A stretch of DNA of 7,555 nt from BJ22 sp031405895. Lineage in GTDB: Bacteria; Planctomycetota; Planctomycetia; Pirellulales; Pirellulaceae. The notes beneath the pieces are model-generated. The model had not been told where the DNA came from, searched no databases, and saw only the letters and a list, made by a program, of their open reading frames with translations. Each line of letters opens with the position of its first letter. Within the stretch, counting starts at the first letter, position 1. The DNA is taken from the NCBI GenBank assembly GCA_031405895.1, contig JANOFL010000398.1, positions 1 to 7,555 on the forward strand, read 5' to 3'. This document shows, in pieces, positions 6,909-7,555 of the stretch. The translations under genes and the position numbers were made by a program.

Positions 6909-7555
6909 TTAGACCGTCGTCACGCGCGAACGGGATTCCCGGATGCCGCGACTGAGGATGTCGCGGAGCAGCGGCGAGTAGTCCTCGTAGCGGACTTCAT
7001 CGGGTGAGCCGGCGGCGAACTGGTAGATCGCGTCGCGGGGCTTGGTTCCGAGAGCGACCAGCGTGGAACTGACGGTACCGAAATCGGCCCGTCTGGTAAT
7101 CATGGTCGGCCGGTTGGGAACGCTGGTTCCGCGGGCAAAGACCTTGCTCGCCACGGCCAGGAACTTGATCGGCGAATCGAGATTCTGCAAGGTCAACAGC
7201 CGGTGGGCCATCGCCGACCGTTCGTTGCGCGGATCGTCGATGTCGGTCGAGCCCACGATGGTCAGCCCGTTCTCCAGCTCGCACGATTCGACCGTCTCGC
7301 CGCCATGCACCACCCAGCCGCTTTCCTGATCGGCGATCACGAAGTTGGCGCCGAGGTACTGGCCTCCCGAGAGTTCATCGAGCGCGACATTCATCGCCTT
7401 GCGCGCGTTGGGAGCCTTGAGCAGTTTGCGGACCAGTTTGCGCCGCGATTCAGGCTCGTTCGGGCGAGTCCGCTTGTTGCGCGAGACGAAACCGGCCAGC
7501 ATGCCGTTCTGGTTGACTCCCAGCGATGTGCCGCCTGATTCCAGTTCGACACTGG
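6909..7555 (-). CDS. NRDE / TANGO2 family protein (5' partial)
   Basis: The frame is open to the window edge and shows 214 residues; an internal ATG (7500-7502) is not the start, because the family motif SGGTSLGVNQNG is encoded just upstream of it (7503-7538). Other family features: SRNKRTRP soon after, the block ANFVIADQESGWVVHGGE (the FNL-AD-W segment of relatives), GLTIVGSTDIDDPRNER, and the C-terminal DFGTVSSTLVAL followed by YEDYSPLLRDIL, which is typical of the bacterial branch. About 50-60 N-terminal residues are missing, including the expected catalytic-type Cys2 and the N-R-D/E-E motif. Family knowledge: NRDE proteins have an Ntn-hydrolase-like fold; the animal member TANGO2 is linked to lipid and haem handling, but the bacterial role is unsettled. 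Convergent with the nuclease-like gene, 148 bp apart, with a nested inverted repeat between them. The stop is TAA at 6909-6911. Confidence 0.88.
   Translation of the reverse strand, partial: SVELESGGTSLGVNQNGMLAGFVSRNKRTRPNEPESRRKLVRKLLKAPNARKAMNVALDELSGGQYLGANFVIADQESGWVVHGGETVESCELENGLTIVGSTDIDDPRNERSAMAHRLLTLQNLDSPIKFLAVASKVFARGTSVPNRPTMITRRADFGTVSSTLVALGTKPRDAIYQFAAGSPDEVRYEDYSPLLRDILSRGIRESRSRVTTV

Noticed and set aside
7500..7502. ATG taken as the start of the NRDE-family gene
   Set aside because: The conserved SGGTSLGVN motif is encoded upstream of it in the same frame, so the gene continues past the window edge.

Overview
The window looks like chromosomal DNA from a planctomycete (order Planctomycetales or a near relative; I cannot name the genus). 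The basis is the combination of a PSCyt1-type cytochrome tail fused to a DUF2231 membrane domain, a DUF1559 pilin-like secreted protein, a PEP-CTERM exosortase substrate and a phytase-like secreted protein, all in high-GC DNA with loose gene spacing.

Layout, left to right. Bases 1-857 (+) hold the C-terminal part of a cytochrome-type/DUF2231 inner-membrane protein. Bases 1032-2036 (+) encode a DUF1559 protein with a type IV prepilin-like N-terminus. Bases 2135-3412 (+) encode a secreted phytase-like (esterase-like, PF13449) beta-propeller protein. Bases 3670-4488 (+) encode a secreted PEP-CTERM protein, followed by a textbook intrinsic terminator at 4512-4543. The cysteine synthase gene (4560-5531, -) converges on that terminator. 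A 479-bp divergent intergenic region (5532-6010) has no convincing gene but holds a strong GC-rich hairpin and short inverted repeats. Bases 6011-6760 (+) encode a protein with a PD-(D/E)XK nuclease-like N-terminal core and a probable winged-helix C-terminal part. A nested inverted repeat of about 118 bp (6781-6898) then separates it from a convergent NRDE/TANGO2-family gene (6909-7555, -), whose 5' end lies outside the window.

The genes do not form one pathway. Four successive + strand genes encode membrane or exported proteins, which gives the left half a cell-surface theme, but the gaps of 98 to 257 bp do not argue for a tight operon. The right half is a set of individually transcribed genes: amino-acid biosynthesis, an unnamed nuclease-like protein, and an Ntn-hydrolase-like protein. 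I found no rRNA, tRNA, CRISPR array, transposase or defence operon. The best candidates for something undescribed are the nuclease-like protein at 6011-6760 and the structured intergenic DNA on both sides of it.
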